NCBI RefSeq assembly: GCF_900095745.1
Contig: NZ_FMIR01000007.1
Span: forward strand, 1-64,000
Source of the DNA: Microbacterium oxydans
GTDB taxonomy: Bacteria > Actinomycetota > Actinomycetes > Actinomycetales > Microbacteriaceae
Direction: 5' to 3'
Length of the DNA stretch: 64,000 nucleotides
The translations under genes and the position numbers were made by a program. Shown here one piece after another: positions 40,573 to 48,709 of the stretch. The notes below the pieces were generated by a model. The model was not told the origin of the DNA. It saw nothing but the letters and a program-made list of their open reading frames with translations, and searched no databases. Position 1 is the stretch's first letter. Each line of letters begins with the position of its first letter.

Positions 40573-41661
40573 TCAGACCCCGGCGCGCACGCTCTCCAAC
40601 GACGGGTAGTCGGTGTACCCCTCGGCCGTGCGCCCGTAGAACAGCTGCGGGCGCGGATCGTTGAGCTCCGCCCCCTCACGCCAGCGCTCGACCAGGTCGG
40701 GGTTGGCGATCACGGGGCGTCCCGCGGCGACGGCATCCGCCCATCCGTCAGCGACCAGGGCCTCGGAATCCTCCCGCGTCGTGGCGACGCCGAAGCCGGT
40801 GTTGACGATCAGCGGAGCGCCTGCCGTGCGCCGAATGTGCTGCACGAGCTCGCTCGTCGGCGTGGCGCTGAGCACGTCGATGAAGGCGAGACCGAGCGGG
40901 GCGAGCCCCTGGGCGACAGCGGCGTAGGTCGCGTGGACGTCTGCGTCATCCTCTTCGAGCACGCCCTGGATGTTGTGCTGCGGCGACAGCCGGATGCCGG
41001 TGCGGTCGGCTCCCACCGCGGCGGCGACGGCGGCCGTGACCTCGATCGCGAAGCGGGCGCGGTTCTCGGGCGAACCGCCGTGGCTGTCGTCGCGGATGTT
41101 CGACACGGGCGACAGGAACTCGTGGACCAGGTAGCCGTTCGCACCGTGCACCTCGACGCCGTCGAAGCCGGCGACGATCGCGTTGCGTGCGGCCTGCGCG
41201 AACTGCTCGACGACCTCGGGGATCTCATCGAAGGTGAGCGCGTGGGCGACGGGAAGGTCGGCTTTGCCCACGGGCGTGTGCGTCTGGCCCGGTGCGGCGA
41301 GCGCGCTCGGGGCGACCACGCGCGGCTGCCCGGAGATCTCCGGGTGCCCCACTCGGCCACCGTGCATCAGCTGCATGACGATCGTGCCGCCCGCCTCGTG
41401 GACCGCTGCGGTGACGGGCCGCCACCCCTCGATCTGGGCGGGCGTGACGATGCCCGGTTGGCCCGCATAGGACTTGCCTTCGGCAGCCGGCCAGGTGCCC
41501 TCGGAGATGATGAGGCCCTGACCCGCGCGCTGCCGGTAGTACTCCGCCATCACCTCGGTGGGCACGCCGTCGTCATCCGCGCGGGTGCGGGTGAGCGGCG
41601 CCATGACGACGCGATTGGACAGCTGCAGGGCGCCGAAGACGGCCGGATCGAAGAGAGTCAC
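40573..41661 (-). CDS. old yellow enzyme family NAD(P)H:flavin oxidoreductase
   Basis: The 362-residue FMN protein starts at GTG (VTLFDPAVFGALQLSNRVVM). Seen: APLTRTRADDDGVPTEVMAEYYRQR in parts, the FMN/active-site LMHGGRVGHPEISG, and GFDGVEVHGANGYLVHEFLSP with substrate-binding His/Asn, then GSPENRARF. Family members reduce activated alkenes, nitro-esters or quinones using NADPH. It lies 38 bp after a co-directional MarR gene, probably in one operon that responds to electrophiles (inference). The start is not preceded by a strong ribosome site. Confidence 0.9.
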   Translation of the reverse strand: MTLFDPAVFGALQLSNRVVMAPLTRTRADDDGVPTEVMAEYYRQRAGQGLIISEGTWPAAEGKSYAGQPGIVTPAQIEGWRPVTAAVHEAGGTIVMQLMHGGRVGHPEISGQPRVVAPSALAAPGQTHTPVGKADLPVAHALTFDEIPEVVEQFAQAARNAIVAGFDGVEVHGANGYLVHEFLSPVSNIRDDSHGGSPENRARFAIEVTAAVAAAVGADRTGIRLSPQHNIQGVLEEDDADVHATYAAVAQGLAPLGLAFIDVLSATPTSELVQHIRRTAGAPLIVNTGFGVATTREDSEALVADGWADAVAAGRPVIANPDLVERWREGAELNDPRPQLFYGRTAEGYTDYPSLESVRAGV

Positions 41662-41699
41662 AGTGGGAGGTAAGGCTCGGGGCGAGCCTCGTATTCCCC

Positions 41700-42197
41700 T
41701 CAGTTGCCGCCGAGGGCGGAGAGCAGGTCGGCGAAGTGGTCGAGGTCGGCGGCCGTCCACTTGCGCAGCCGCTCGCCGATGCGGCCCTCGTAGCGGGAGC
41801 GGGCGACGGCGATCCGCTCCTGCGCCAGGTCGGTGGCGACGAGGACGCGCGCGCGGCGGTCGTCCGGGTCGTGCACGCTCTCGACGAGTCCGAGCTGCTC
41901 GAGCTGGCGCACCTGACGGCTCACCGCTGACTTGTCGGTCTGCAGGTGCTCGATGATCGCGCCGGCCGAGGTCGCCTTGCCGGTCGCGATCGAGGTGAGC
42001 ACCTGGTATCCGAGAGGCTGCAGTTCGGGGTGGACGGTCGCGGCGGCCTCGCGCCAGCTGATGCGGATGCGCGCGAAGAGACGACCGAGTTCCTGCTCGA
42101 CCCTGGTGACGGCCTGGTCGAGATCCGCCCCGCTCAGACGACCCTCTTCAGAGGGAGATGCGGGGGTGTCGGCGGGGGCGTCGGACGAGGCGCTCAT
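41700..42197 (-). CDS. MarR-family transcriptional regulator (upstream of OYE gene)
   Basis: The ATG at 42197 gives 165 residues with a winged helix: SAGAIIEHLQTDKSAVSRQV, then LEQLGLVESVHDPDDRRARV wing. The N-terminal dimerisation helix includes LGRLFARIRISWREAAATVH. TACACT lies seven bases upstream of the start, a leaderless-type promoter. The protein is a paralogue of the next upstream MarR (shared ATVHPELQ/ARVHPELQ and TDKSAVSRQVRQLE/MDKSVISRQVRMLE). It probably controls itself and the OYE gene. Confidence 0.9.
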   Translation of the reverse strand: MSASSDAPADTPASPSEEGRLSGADLDQAVTRVEQELGRLFARIRISWREAAATVHPELQPLGYQVLTSIATGKATSAGAIIEHLQTDKSAVSRQVRQLEQLGLVESVHDPDDRRARVLVATDLAQERIAVARSRYEGRIGERLRKWTAADLDHFADLLSALGGN

Positions 42198-42204
42198 GCT
42201 CGCC

Positions 42205-42210
42205 AGTGTA
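42205..42210 (-). promoter_or_regulatory. -10 box of a leaderless promoter (MarR gene)
   Basis: TACACT on the minus strand ends seven bases before the ATG at 42197; no Shine-Dalgarno is visible. Confidence 0.5.
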
Positions 42211-42214
42211 CGGC

Positions 42215-42248
42215 GAAGCCCCACTGTCGAACGCGACAGCGGGGCTTC
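42215..42248 (-). terminator. Strong hairpin after the exporter/MarR operon
   Basis: GAAGCCCCACTGTCG and CGACAGCGGGGCTTC form a 15-bp stem with one mismatch and an AACG loop, three bases past the stop of the exporter-operon MarR gene. It probably terminates that operon, though its position close upstream of the next MarR gene also allows an operator role. Confidence 0.7.
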
Positions 42249-42250
42249 AC

Positions 42251-42706
42251 TCAGACCTCTGCGAGGAGTCGGAACACCTTGGACGCGGCCTGGATCTCGG
42301 CGGGCGTCAGCTCGTCGACGACGGCCTGCAGGCGGGTGCCGTACTCGCGGCGGACCTCGGCGAGCACTGCGCAGGCCGACGGGGTCGCGCTCAGCACCCG
42401 CAGTCGCCCGTCCCGCTCGTCCGGCCGGGACTCGAGAAGCTCTGCCTCCTCCAGCATCCGCACCTGACGGCTGATGACCGACTTGTCCATCTCGAACCGC
42501 TCGGCCAGCTCATGCGCGTTCGCGGTGCCCGCCCGAGCGATGAACGTCAGCAGCTTGTACCCGGCCACCTGCAGCTCGGGGTGCACCCGAGCTGCAGACT
42601 CCTTCCACAGCGACCTGGTCCTCGCGAAGATGAGGTTCAGGTGCGCCTGGAGGTCACCGAGCGCGCTGTCGACATCTGCCGGCTCGACCGCTTCGGGGGC
42701 GAGCAT
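42251..42706 (-). CDS. MarR-family regulator of the DHA2 exporter operon
   Basis: The 151-residue protein starts one base after the exporter stop, so it is translated from the exporter transcript. It contains a winged helix (NAHELAERFEMDKSVISRQV, then LEEAELLESRPDERDGRLRV). It is related to the MarR at 41700-42197. The arrangement exporter-then-MarR under a palindromic operator fits a drug-efflux autoregulatory circuit in which a transported compound releases the repressor (inference). No defect is seen. Confidence 0.9.
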   Translation of the reverse strand: MLAPEAVEPADVDSALGDLQAHLNLIFARTRSLWKESAARVHPELQVAGYKLLTFIARAGTANAHELAERFEMDKSVISRQVRMLEEAELLESRPDERDGRLRVLSATPSACAVLAEVRREYGTRLQAVVDELTPAEIQAASKVFRLLAEV

Positions 42707-42707
42707 C

Positions 42708-44423
42708 TCAGCGCTCCTGGTCCCGATCTTCGCGTTCGAGGACGCGCACCGAACCGGTCGCGGGCGACGCGGACTCCGCACCTCCGAGCCGGATGGCCCC
42801 GGTGGAGAGCGACGCGCCGACCTCGGCCTCGGAGACCTCGATGACGGATTCCTCCGCCTGCTCGAGCATCTGCTCGGCGGCGTTCTTCGTCGACAGCGGC
42901 TTGTTCTTGATGAACGCGATCGCGATGATGGCGATCACCGCGAGCGGGATGGCGATGATGAACGAGTCGGCGATGCCGTGGCCGTAGGCGCCCTCGACGA
43001 TCGTGCGGATCGTGTCGGGCAGCTGTCCGACCTTCGGCACGTCACCCGAGGCGAGGTGCTTGAGCGCATCGACCTCGGCGGGCGTCGTCGGCGTGAAGCC
43101 CTTGAGCGAGTCGGTGATGTACGACGCGACGCTGGTCGACAGCATCGCGCCCATCACGGTGACGCCGATGGTGCCGGCGATCGTGCGGAAGAAGTTCACG
43201 TTCGACGACGCGGCGCCCAGCTGCTGCGGCGCGGTGTCGTTCTGCACGATGAGCGTGAGGTTCTGCATGACCATGCCGAGGCCCGCACCGAGGATGAACA
43301 TATAGACGGCGACCAGCGGGAACGGGGTGTCGTAGCGCAGGGTGGCCATCAGACTGACGCCGATGGTGGCGAGAACCGAGCCCGTCAGCATCCAGCCCTT
43401 CCACTTGCCGAAGCGGCTCACGAGCTGGCCGATGATGATCGACGCGCCCATCTGGCCGATGATCATCGGGATGGTCATCAGGCCCGACTCGGTGGGCGTG
43501 GCGCCACGAGCCAGCTGGAAGTACTGCGCGAGGAACACCGAGGTCGCGAACATCGAGACGCCGATGGCGATCGAGGCGATGACCGAGAGGGTGAAGGTGC
43601 GGTTGCGGAACAGCGACATCGGCACGATCGGTTCCTTGACGAAGAACTCGACCGTGATGAAGGCGGCGATCGCGACTCCGGCGATGACGGCGAGCATGAT
43701 GCTCGTCGAGGAGTCCCAGTCGAACTGGCTGCCGCCCATCGAGACCCAGATGAGCAGGGTCGAGACGCCGACCGCGAGGAGCACGATGCCGAAGTAGTCG
43801 ATCGAGACCTTGCTGTCGCGCTGCGGCTTGGGCAGGTGCAGCGTGAACTGCAGCAGGACGAGGGCGAGGATCGCGAACGGCACGCCGACGAAGAAGTTGG
43901 AGCGCCAGCCCCACACGTCGGTGAGGAGTCCGCCGAGCAGCGGGCCGCCGATGGTGCCGAGGGCCATGATGCCGCCGACGACGCCCATGTACTTGCCGCG
44001 CTCACGCGGGGAGATGATGAGGGCCACGGCGATCATGACGAGCGACATCAGGCCGCCGACGCCGATGCCCTGGATGACGCGAACCGCGATGAGCATGTTC
44101 GTGTCGGTCGAGAAGCCGGCGATCACGGTGCCGACCGTGAAGAGGATGAGCGAGATCTGCACGAGGACCTTGCGGTCGACGAGGTCGGCGAGCTTGCCCC
44201 AGATGGGGGTCGAGACGGCGGTGGCCAGAAGGCTCGCGGTGATGACCCAGGTGTACTGGGACTGGGTGCCGCCGAGGTCGGCGATGATGACCGGCATCGA
44301 GGTCGACACGACGGTGCCCGAGAGCACGGCGACGAACATGCCGACGACGAGTCCGGAGATCGCGGTGAAGACCTCGCGGGCCGAGCGGGTGGCTTCGGGT
44401 GCTGAGGATGTGGTGTTTGGCAC
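42708..44423 (-). CDS. DHA2-family multidrug MFS exporter
   Basis: I chose the GTG at 44423, preceded by AGGAGC; an in-frame TTG 13 codons upstream lacks a ribosome site. The 571-residue protein has 14 predicted helices. DHA2 signatures are MFVAVLSGTVVSTSMPVIIADLGG in two parts, GKLADLVDRKVLVQISL and RVIQGIGVGGL. A ~50-residue cytosolic acidic tail ends in EREDRDQER. It exports hydrophobic or cationic drugs; substrates are unknown. A MarR gene follows immediately, and a 32-bp perfect palindrome overlies its promoter. Confidence 0.92.
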   Translation of the reverse strand: MPNTTSSAPEATRSAREVFTAISGLVVGMFVAVLSGTVVSTSMPVIIADLGGTQSQYTWVITASLLATAVSTPIWGKLADLVDRKVLVQISLILFTVGTVIAGFSTDTNMLIAVRVIQGIGVGGLMSLVMIAVALIISPRERGKYMGVVGGIMALGTIGGPLLGGLLTDVWGWRSNFFVGVPFAILALVLLQFTLHLPKPQRDSKVSIDYFGIVLLAVGVSTLLIWVSMGGSQFDWDSSTSIMLAVIAGVAIAAFITVEFFVKEPIVPMSLFRNRTFTLSVIASIAIGVSMFATSVFLAQYFQLARGATPTESGLMTIPMIIGQMGASIIIGQLVSRFGKWKGWMLTGSVLATIGVSLMATLRYDTPFPLVAVYMFILGAGLGMVMQNLTLIVQNDTAPQQLGAASSNVNFFRTIAGTIGVTVMGAMLSTSVASYITDSLKGFTPTTPAEVDALKHLASGDVPKVGQLPDTIRTIVEGAYGHGIADSFIIAIPLAVIAIIAIAFIKNKPLSTKNAAEQMLEQAEESVIEVSEAEVGASLSTGAIRLGGAESASPATGSVRVLEREDRDQER

Positions 44424-44461
44424 GGGGGTAACGCTCCTGCGTAGAAAGTTGATCGAGGTCA

Positions 44462-44490
44462 ACCATACTCCGATAGTTGCGAAAGCGCAA
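44462..44490 (-). promoter_or_regulatory. Predicted promoter of the DHA2 exporter operon
   Basis: On the minus strand TTGCGC (44485-44490) and TATGGT (44462-44467) are 17 bp apart. The -35 box and spacer are embedded in the MarR-type palindrome. Confidence 0.6.
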
Positions 44491-44499
44491 CTATCGGAG
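44468..44499. promoter_or_regulatory. MarR-type operator, 32-bp perfect palindrome
   Basis: CTCCGATAGTTGCG-AAAG-CGCAACTATCGGAG has fully complementary 14-bp arms. The inner AGTTGC/GCAACT halves resemble operators of actinobacterial MarR proteins. It overlaps the exporter promoter, so bound MarR would block transcription. Confidence 0.8.
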
Positions 44500-44504
44500 G
44501 GTGT

Positions 44505-45482
44505 TCACAACCCCTCGATGAACGCGCGCGAAACCGCCCCCAGAGCCCCGGATCGCGAATCTCCCGACGATTCTGAGGAGTTATGCACGGCGCGCGTCTC
44601 GCTCACGAGCACCGCGGCCACACCGCCGGCGCAGAGGGCGAAGCCGAGGACGGTGAGCACCGTGAGCGGCTCACCCAGCAGCAGCGCTCCGGCCAGCGCG
44701 GTCGTCGGAGCGATCAGGAAGAGCAGCGCATTCAGAGCGGTGATGCCGACCCGGCGCAGCAACCACCAGTAGAGCCCGTAGGCCGCGAGCGTCGGGAAGA
44801 CAGCGGCGAATCCGGCGGCGATCCAGAACGATGCGGATGCCGGCGGCGCGAGCGCACCGAAGACTGCGGCGACCGGCACGAGGGCGGCAGCGGTCACCGT
44901 GACGTGGATGGTCAGCGTCACCAGGGTGCTCGTCCGCGGTTCGGAGCGGCGCTGGAGGAACGTGGCGACGATCAGGGACGCCATCGCGAGGGCCGGCCAC
45001 AGGTAGGCGATCGGGTGCGCCGCGGAACCCTCGAGCTGCGAGCGCACGACCAGCAGGACCCCCACGGCCCCGAGCAGGAGTCCAGCCCACTGCGCCGCGC
45101 GCACGCGAAGCCCGAGCAGCGGCCCGACCAGCGCTGCGACAACGAGGGGCTGCACGGCATCGATCAGCGCCGTGGTGCCGGTGGCGACGCCCGAGGCGAT
45201 GGCCATGTACACCGCCGTGCAGTAGCCGAACTGGGCGAAGAGTCCGATGACCGCCTGTCGGCCCAGGTCGCGCCGCGTGACGCCGCGAGCAGCACCGGCG
45301 AAAAGCACGATCGCGAGCAGGATCGCAGCGAGGGGAACGAAGCGCCAGACGAGCAGCGTCAGCGGCGGCACCTCGACGGCGGCGATCGCCGGCACGAGGA
45401 ATCCGGAGCTCCAGGTGACGACGAAGGCCACGGATGCCGCGATCGTCACGCCGACACGAACTATACCGATCTGTATACCCAT
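44505..45482 (-). CDS. EamA/DMT-family transporter
   Basis: The ATG at 45482 gives 325 residues with ten predicted helices in two EamA repeats (~8-140 and ~155-295). Family-like segments are VTWSSGFLVPAIAAVEVPPL, YMAIASGVATGTTALIDAVQ and LFLIAPTTALAGALLLGEPL. EamA proteins export amino acids, metabolites or drugs. A TATAGT box seven bases before the ATG suggests a leaderless transcript. The divergent TetR gene and two shared operators indicate TetR control. The substrate is unknown. Confidence 0.9.
   Translation of the reverse strand: MGIQIGIVRVGVTIAASVAFVVTWSSGFLVPAIAAVEVPPLTLLVWRFVPLAAILLAIVLFAGAARGVTRRDLGRQAVIGLFAQFGYCTAVYMAIASGVATGTTALIDAVQPLVVAALVGPLLGLRVRAAQWAGLLLGAVGVLLVVRSQLEGSAAHPIAYLWPALAMASLIVATFLQRRSEPRTSTLVTLTIHVTVTAAALVPVAAVFGALAPPASASFWIAAGFAAVFPTLAAYGLYWWLLRRVGITALNALLFLIAPTTALAGALLLGEPLTVLTVLGFALCAGGVAAVLVSETRAVHNSSESSGDSRSGALGAVSRAFIEGL
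45462..45477. promoter_or_regulatory. TetR operator copy A (inside the EamA start region)
   Basis: Read on the minus strand this is TATACAGATCGGTATA, matching copy B (TATACAGGTTGGTATA) at 14 of 16 bases in opposite orientation. It lies within the first codons of the EamA gene. Confidence 0.7.
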
Positions 45483-45491
45483 TCCTCCGAC

Positions 45492-45507
45492 TATACAGGT
45501 TGGTATA
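45492..45507. promoter_or_regulatory. TetR operator copy B (over both divergent promoters)
   Basis: TATACAGGTTGGTATA overlaps the TATACT -10 box of the TetR gene (45504-45509) and the TATAGT -10 box of the EamA gene (45490-45495, minus strand). Its centre is 30 bp from copy A, about three helical turns, allowing two dimers on one face. Confidence 0.75.
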
Positions 45508-45516
45508 CTCGGCGTC

Positions 45517-46131
45517 ATGGCCGTCCCCGTTCCCGACCTCGCCCCGCTCACCCCTGGCGCCTCCCGCGTGCTCGACGCGGCGTCGCTGCTCTTCTACGAG
45601 CGCGGCATCCACGCGGTGGGCGTCGACACGATCGCCGAGGCCGCTGGCGTCACCAAGAAGACCCTCTACGACCGCTTCGGCTCCAAGGAGGCGCTGGTCG
45701 TCTCCTACCTCCAGCACCGCGATGCACGATGGCGGACACACGTCGCCGAGCACCTCTCGCGCGTGCCCGAGCCCGGCATCGAGCGCGTGCTCGCCGTGTT
45801 CGACGCGGCGATCACCTGGTCAGACGAGAACAGCCCCAAGGGGTGCAGCGCGATCAACGCGCGCGCCGAGATCGGCGACGGCCACGACGGCCACCCGGTC
45901 TTCCCCGAAGTGGCCCGTCAGAAGGCCTGGCTGCTCGACCTCTTCGCCGAGCTGTGCCGAGAGGCAGGCGCCGCGGACCCCGACCTGATGTCGAAGGCCC
46001 TGATGCTGCTCTACGAGGGTGCCATCGTCACCGTCGGCATGGAGACGTTCGGCACGCCGTGGGAAACGGCACGCGCACTGGCCGGGACGATGCTGATGCA
46101 GGACCGGGGGTTTCTCTCACCGTCCCGCTGA
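45517..46131 (+). CDS. TetR-family transcriptional regulator (with EamA exporter)
   Basis: The 204-residue protein has an N-terminal TetR HTH (HAVGVDTIAEAAGVTKKTLYDRFGSKEALV in two parts, about residues 31-61) and a helical ligand domain with GCSAINARAEIGDGHDGHPV. The ATG follows a perfect TATACT box by seven bases, so it is probably leaderless. Two inverted copies of a 16-bp site lie between it and the EamA gene. It should repress both genes until a ligand, possibly the transporter substrate, binds. Confidence 0.92.
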   Translation: MAVPVPDLAPLTPGASRVLDAASLLFYERGIHAVGVDTIAEAAGVTKKTLYDRFGSKEALVVSYLQHRDARWRTHVAEHLSRVPEPGIERVLAVFDAAITWSDENSPKGCSAINARAEIGDGHDGHPVFPEVARQKAWLLDLFAELCREAGAADPDLMSKALMLLYEGAIVTVGMETFGTPWETARALAGTMLMQDRGFLSPSR

Positions 46132-46178
46132 TCCGCCTCATCCCGCGCGTGATCCTTCTGCGCAGGTCCATCGGGGAG

Positions 46179-46184
46179 TAGCTT
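46179..46184 (+). promoter_or_regulatory. -10 box of a leaderless promoter (alpha/beta hydrolase)
   Basis: TAGCTT ends six bases before the GTG at 46191 and no ribosome site is present. Confidence 0.45.
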
Positions 46185-46190
46185 TTCAGC

Positions 46191-47081
46191 GTGTCGACGG
46201 ATTCGCGGAGTGAACGGGCGCACATCGCCCCGGCAGACCTCGACGCGGCGCTCGGCGACGTCGACTGGACGGTGCCGCCGCCCGAGTCGACGGCCTCGCG
46301 ATTCTCGGCGCCGAGCGGCGAGCTGGCCGTGGTGTCGCTGGGCGATCCCGCGCATCCGCGCGTGGTCCTGGTACCGGGGGCGACCGGTTCCAAGGAGGAC
46401 TTCGCACTGATGCTGCCGCTCCTGGCGGAGGCGGGCTTCTTCGTGCAGTCGTTCGACCTCGCCGGACAGTACGAATCACATGCCGCCGGGGCGCACACGA
46501 GCTACACATACGAGCTGTTCATCGGCGACCTCATCGCCTTCCTCGAAGCCGGCACCCCCGCTCATCTGCTGGGCTACTCCTTCGCCGGCACGGTCGCGCA
46601 GCTGGTCGCCGTCCGTCGCCCCGATCTCGTGCTCTCCCTGGCGCTCCTGACCACTCCCCCCGGCGTCGGCAACGTCTTCGCGACCATGAAGTGGCTGGGC
46701 CCGATCGCCCCGATAGCAAGCCCTCGCCGGGGCGCCGGACTCATGATCTGGGGGATCGTGACGAACAAGAACCGCGTCCCACCCCGGAGGCTCGAGTTCG
46801 TCCGCTCCCGGTTCGCGCTCACGAGCAGGCGCAGCGTCGACGAGATCGTCGGGCTCATGATGACCGCACCCGATGTGCGCGGCCGCGTGCGGGCACTGGA
46901 CATGCCGAAGCTGGTCGTCGCCGGCTCGCATGACCTGTGGCCGCTCGCCGCCCATGAACGCTACGCCCACGACATCGGCGCCGACTTCCGCGCTTACGCG
47001 ACCGGGCACAGCCCGAGCGAGACCACTCCGCATCAGCTCACGGCTGATCTGCTCGATCTCTACGCGCGCGCCGACGGCTGA
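46191..47081 (+). CDS. alpha/beta hydrolase
   Basis: The 296-residue cytosolic protein has the alpha/beta hydrolase fold. The nucleophile elbow is LLGYSFAGTVA with S130; the usual glycine after the second variable residue is alanine. Acid and base candidates are the Asp in VVAGSHDLWPL and the His in YATGHSPSETTP. VVLVPGATGSKEDFA supplies the oxyanion loop. Specificity (ester, lactone or haloalkane) is unknown. It starts at GTG with a leaderless-type promoter and is convergent, one base apart, with the glycosyltransferase gene. Confidence 0.88.
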   Translation: MSTDSRSERAHIAPADLDAALGDVDWTVPPPESTASRFSAPSGELAVVSLGDPAHPRVVLVPGATGSKEDFALMLPLLAEAGFFVQSFDLAGQYESHAAGAHTSYTYELFIGDLIAFLEAGTPAHLLGYSFAGTVAQLVAVRRPDLVLSLALLTTPPGVGNVFATMKWLGPIAPIASPRRGAGLMIWGIVTNKNRVPPRRLEFVRSRFALTSRRSVDEIVGLMMTAPDVRGRVRALDMPKLVVAGSHDLWPLAAHERYAHDIGADFRAYATGHSPSETTPHQLTADLLDLYARADG

Positions 47082-47082
47082 C

Positions 47083-47844
47083 TCAACCGCGGAGGGCGTC
47101 CGCATCAGCCTCACGCCGCGCCCGTCGCCGCACGCGCAGCGGCTCGTGCGACAGATGCAGCCGGACCGTGGGGAGCACATAGCTCAGCCGACGCCGGAGT
47201 GACGCCCAGTCCCGGAACGGGCGCGCCGACACCTCGACAACCAGACTCCGGTCCCGCAGCACGGTCATCTCGGGGCGCACATGGAACGACAGGTCGAAGT
47301 CGTCGTGGATGTTCTGCTCCTCGCGGTGCACCTCGCCGCTCAGCATCCGCCAGGTCTCGGCGCGCATCGCCATGTTCGAGCCGAACAGCGGTGCATGCCC
47401 GAGCAGCGGGGTGAGCACCGTGTACATGCCGCCGATGTAGAGGTGCTCCCCCATCCAGTGCACCAGCGGCGTGGAGCCGTAGAAGCTCGGATCGCCGGTG
47501 AGGAAGTCGAGGCCGTCGCGGCTCCGGAACGTCCGCTCGATCCGCTCGATCCAGTCGGGCCTCGGGCGCGAATCGGCATCCAATCGCGCGATGATGTCGC
47601 CGGTCGCCGCGTCGTAGCCCGCCGCCGAGGCCCGAGGAATGCCCTGCACGGGCTCGGTCACCACGCGTGCACCGAACCGCTCGGCGACGGCCACCGTGTC
47701 ATCCGTGCTGCCGTTGTCGACGACCACGACCTCGTCGGGTCGGCGGGTCTGCCGCTCAAGAGCGCGGAGGCAGTGCTCCAGAAGGACGGCGTCGTTCCGC
47801 ACCGGGATGACCACGGAGACGGAGCGGGGGAAGACGGTCGTCAT
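47083..47844 (-). CDS. family 2 glycosyltransferase
   Basis: The 253-residue protein has the GT-A fold of GT2. Seen: SVVIPVRNDAVLLEHCLRAL, VVVDNGSTDDTVAVAERFGA, the DxD-type IIARLDADSRPRPDW and the acceptor-side EQNIHDDFDLSFHV. There is no membrane helix. Such enzymes use a nucleotide sugar to extend glycans, glycolipids or cell-wall polymers. No other glycan genes are next to it, so the acceptor is unknown. AGGAG precedes the ATG. It is divergent from the SGNH hydrolase gene. Confidence 0.92.
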   Translation of the reverse strand: MTTVFPRSVSVVIPVRNDAVLLEHCLRALERQTRRPDEVVVVDNGSTDDTVAVAERFGARVVTEPVQGIPRASAAGYDAATGDIIARLDADSRPRPDWIERIERTFRSRDGLDFLTGDPSFYGSTPLVHWMGEHLYIGGMYTVLTPLLGHAPLFGSNMAMRAETWRMLSGEVHREEQNIHDDFDLSFHVRPEMTVLRDRSLVVEVSARPFRDWASLRRRLSYVLPTVRLHLSHEPLRVRRRARREADADALRG

Positions 47845-47959
47845 CGTTCTCCTGTCGTGCGTGTGGGCGTCGGAGATAGTCTCCCGCGTGCAGCCCCGTC
47901 AGACGGCGATTGAGAGAGGATGGACGGATGATCCGTGACGAGATCGGCAGATCGCCTCG

Positions 47960-48679
47960 ATGACCGGCGCGCGCATGACCGGGAAACCCCTCGCCGCCAT
48001 CGCGGCGTCGGTCGCTGCCTTCGCGGCCGTCGTCGGCGTCGTCTACAGACGCGTCATGTACCCGCCGCTGCCCCGCCCCCGGCAAGACCGGATCCGGATC
48101 GCCGCCGTCGGTGACAGCAACACCTATGGTGCAGGGACGCTGTTCCGAGGTCGGGGTCGCCGGTCCTACCCGGGCCGCCTCGAACAGCTCCTCGGCGACG
48201 GATACCAGGTGCTCAACTACGGCGTGAATCGGTGCACGCTGCAACAGGAAGGCGACTGGCCGTACGACGCGACTCCCCAGGCCGCGGCATCTCTGCAGGC
48301 CGGAGCGGACATCGTGCTCGTCATGCTCGGCTCGAACGATGCCCGCGGAGACAACTGGAACGCGGAGCGCTACGAGACCCAGCTCGCTGCGTTCGTGGAG
48401 CGCTACCGCACGCGCGGAGCGACCGTGTTCCTGCTGACTCCGCCTGTCGCGTTCCCGAATCGCCGCGGGGTCCACGAGCGGATCATCGCCGACGAGGTGG
48501 CCCCGATCGTGCGCACCGTCGCGAGCAGGCTGGGGGTCGACCTGATCGACGTGTTCGACGTCACCCGCCGATCCGTCACACGGCATCCGGACGGCATCCA
48601 CCTCGATGTCCGCGCGAGCGGGATCGTCGCCGAGACGGTCGCCGAGACCCTCCAGATCCCGGGGAAGTCGGCGGAGTAG
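47960..48679 (+). CDS. SGNH/GDSL-type hydrolase, membrane-anchored
   Basis: The 239-residue protein has an N-terminal membrane anchor (~10-29, PLAAIAASVAAFAAVVGVVY). The SGNH blocks follow: catalytic S53 in AVGDSNTYGAG, the block II glycine in LNYGVN, GSNDARG (block III) and D211/H214 in HPDGIHLD. The catalytic domain probably faces outside. Such enzymes remove acetyl or acyl groups from polysaccharides, lipids or peptidoglycan. No strong ribosome site is seen and an internal ATG at 47975 is an alternative. Confidence 0.88.
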   Translation: MTGARMTGKPLAAIAASVAAFAAVVGVVYRRVMYPPLPRPRQDRIRIAAVGDSNTYGAGTLFRGRGRRSYPGRLEQLLGDGYQVLNYGVNRCTLQQEGDWPYDATPQAAASLQAGADIVLVMLGSNDARGDNWNAERYETQLAAFVERYRTRGATVFLLTPPVAFPNRRGVHERIIADEVAPIVRTVASRLGVDLIDVFDVTRRSVTRHPDGIHLDVRASGIVAETVAETLQIPGKSAE

Positions 48680-48709
48680 TCGGCACGCGAGCGCCGACAG
48701 CTCCCGACC

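Noticed and set aside
42474-44405. 643-codon open frame on the + strand
   Set aside because: It lies opposite the DHA2 exporter and reads as Asp/Arg/His-rich low-complexity sequence typical of the reverse frame of membrane proteins.
47870-47938. Short leaderless peptide before the SGNH gene
   Set aside because: A GTG follows a TAGTCT box, but the spacing is five bases and the 16-codon product has no features; support is too weak.
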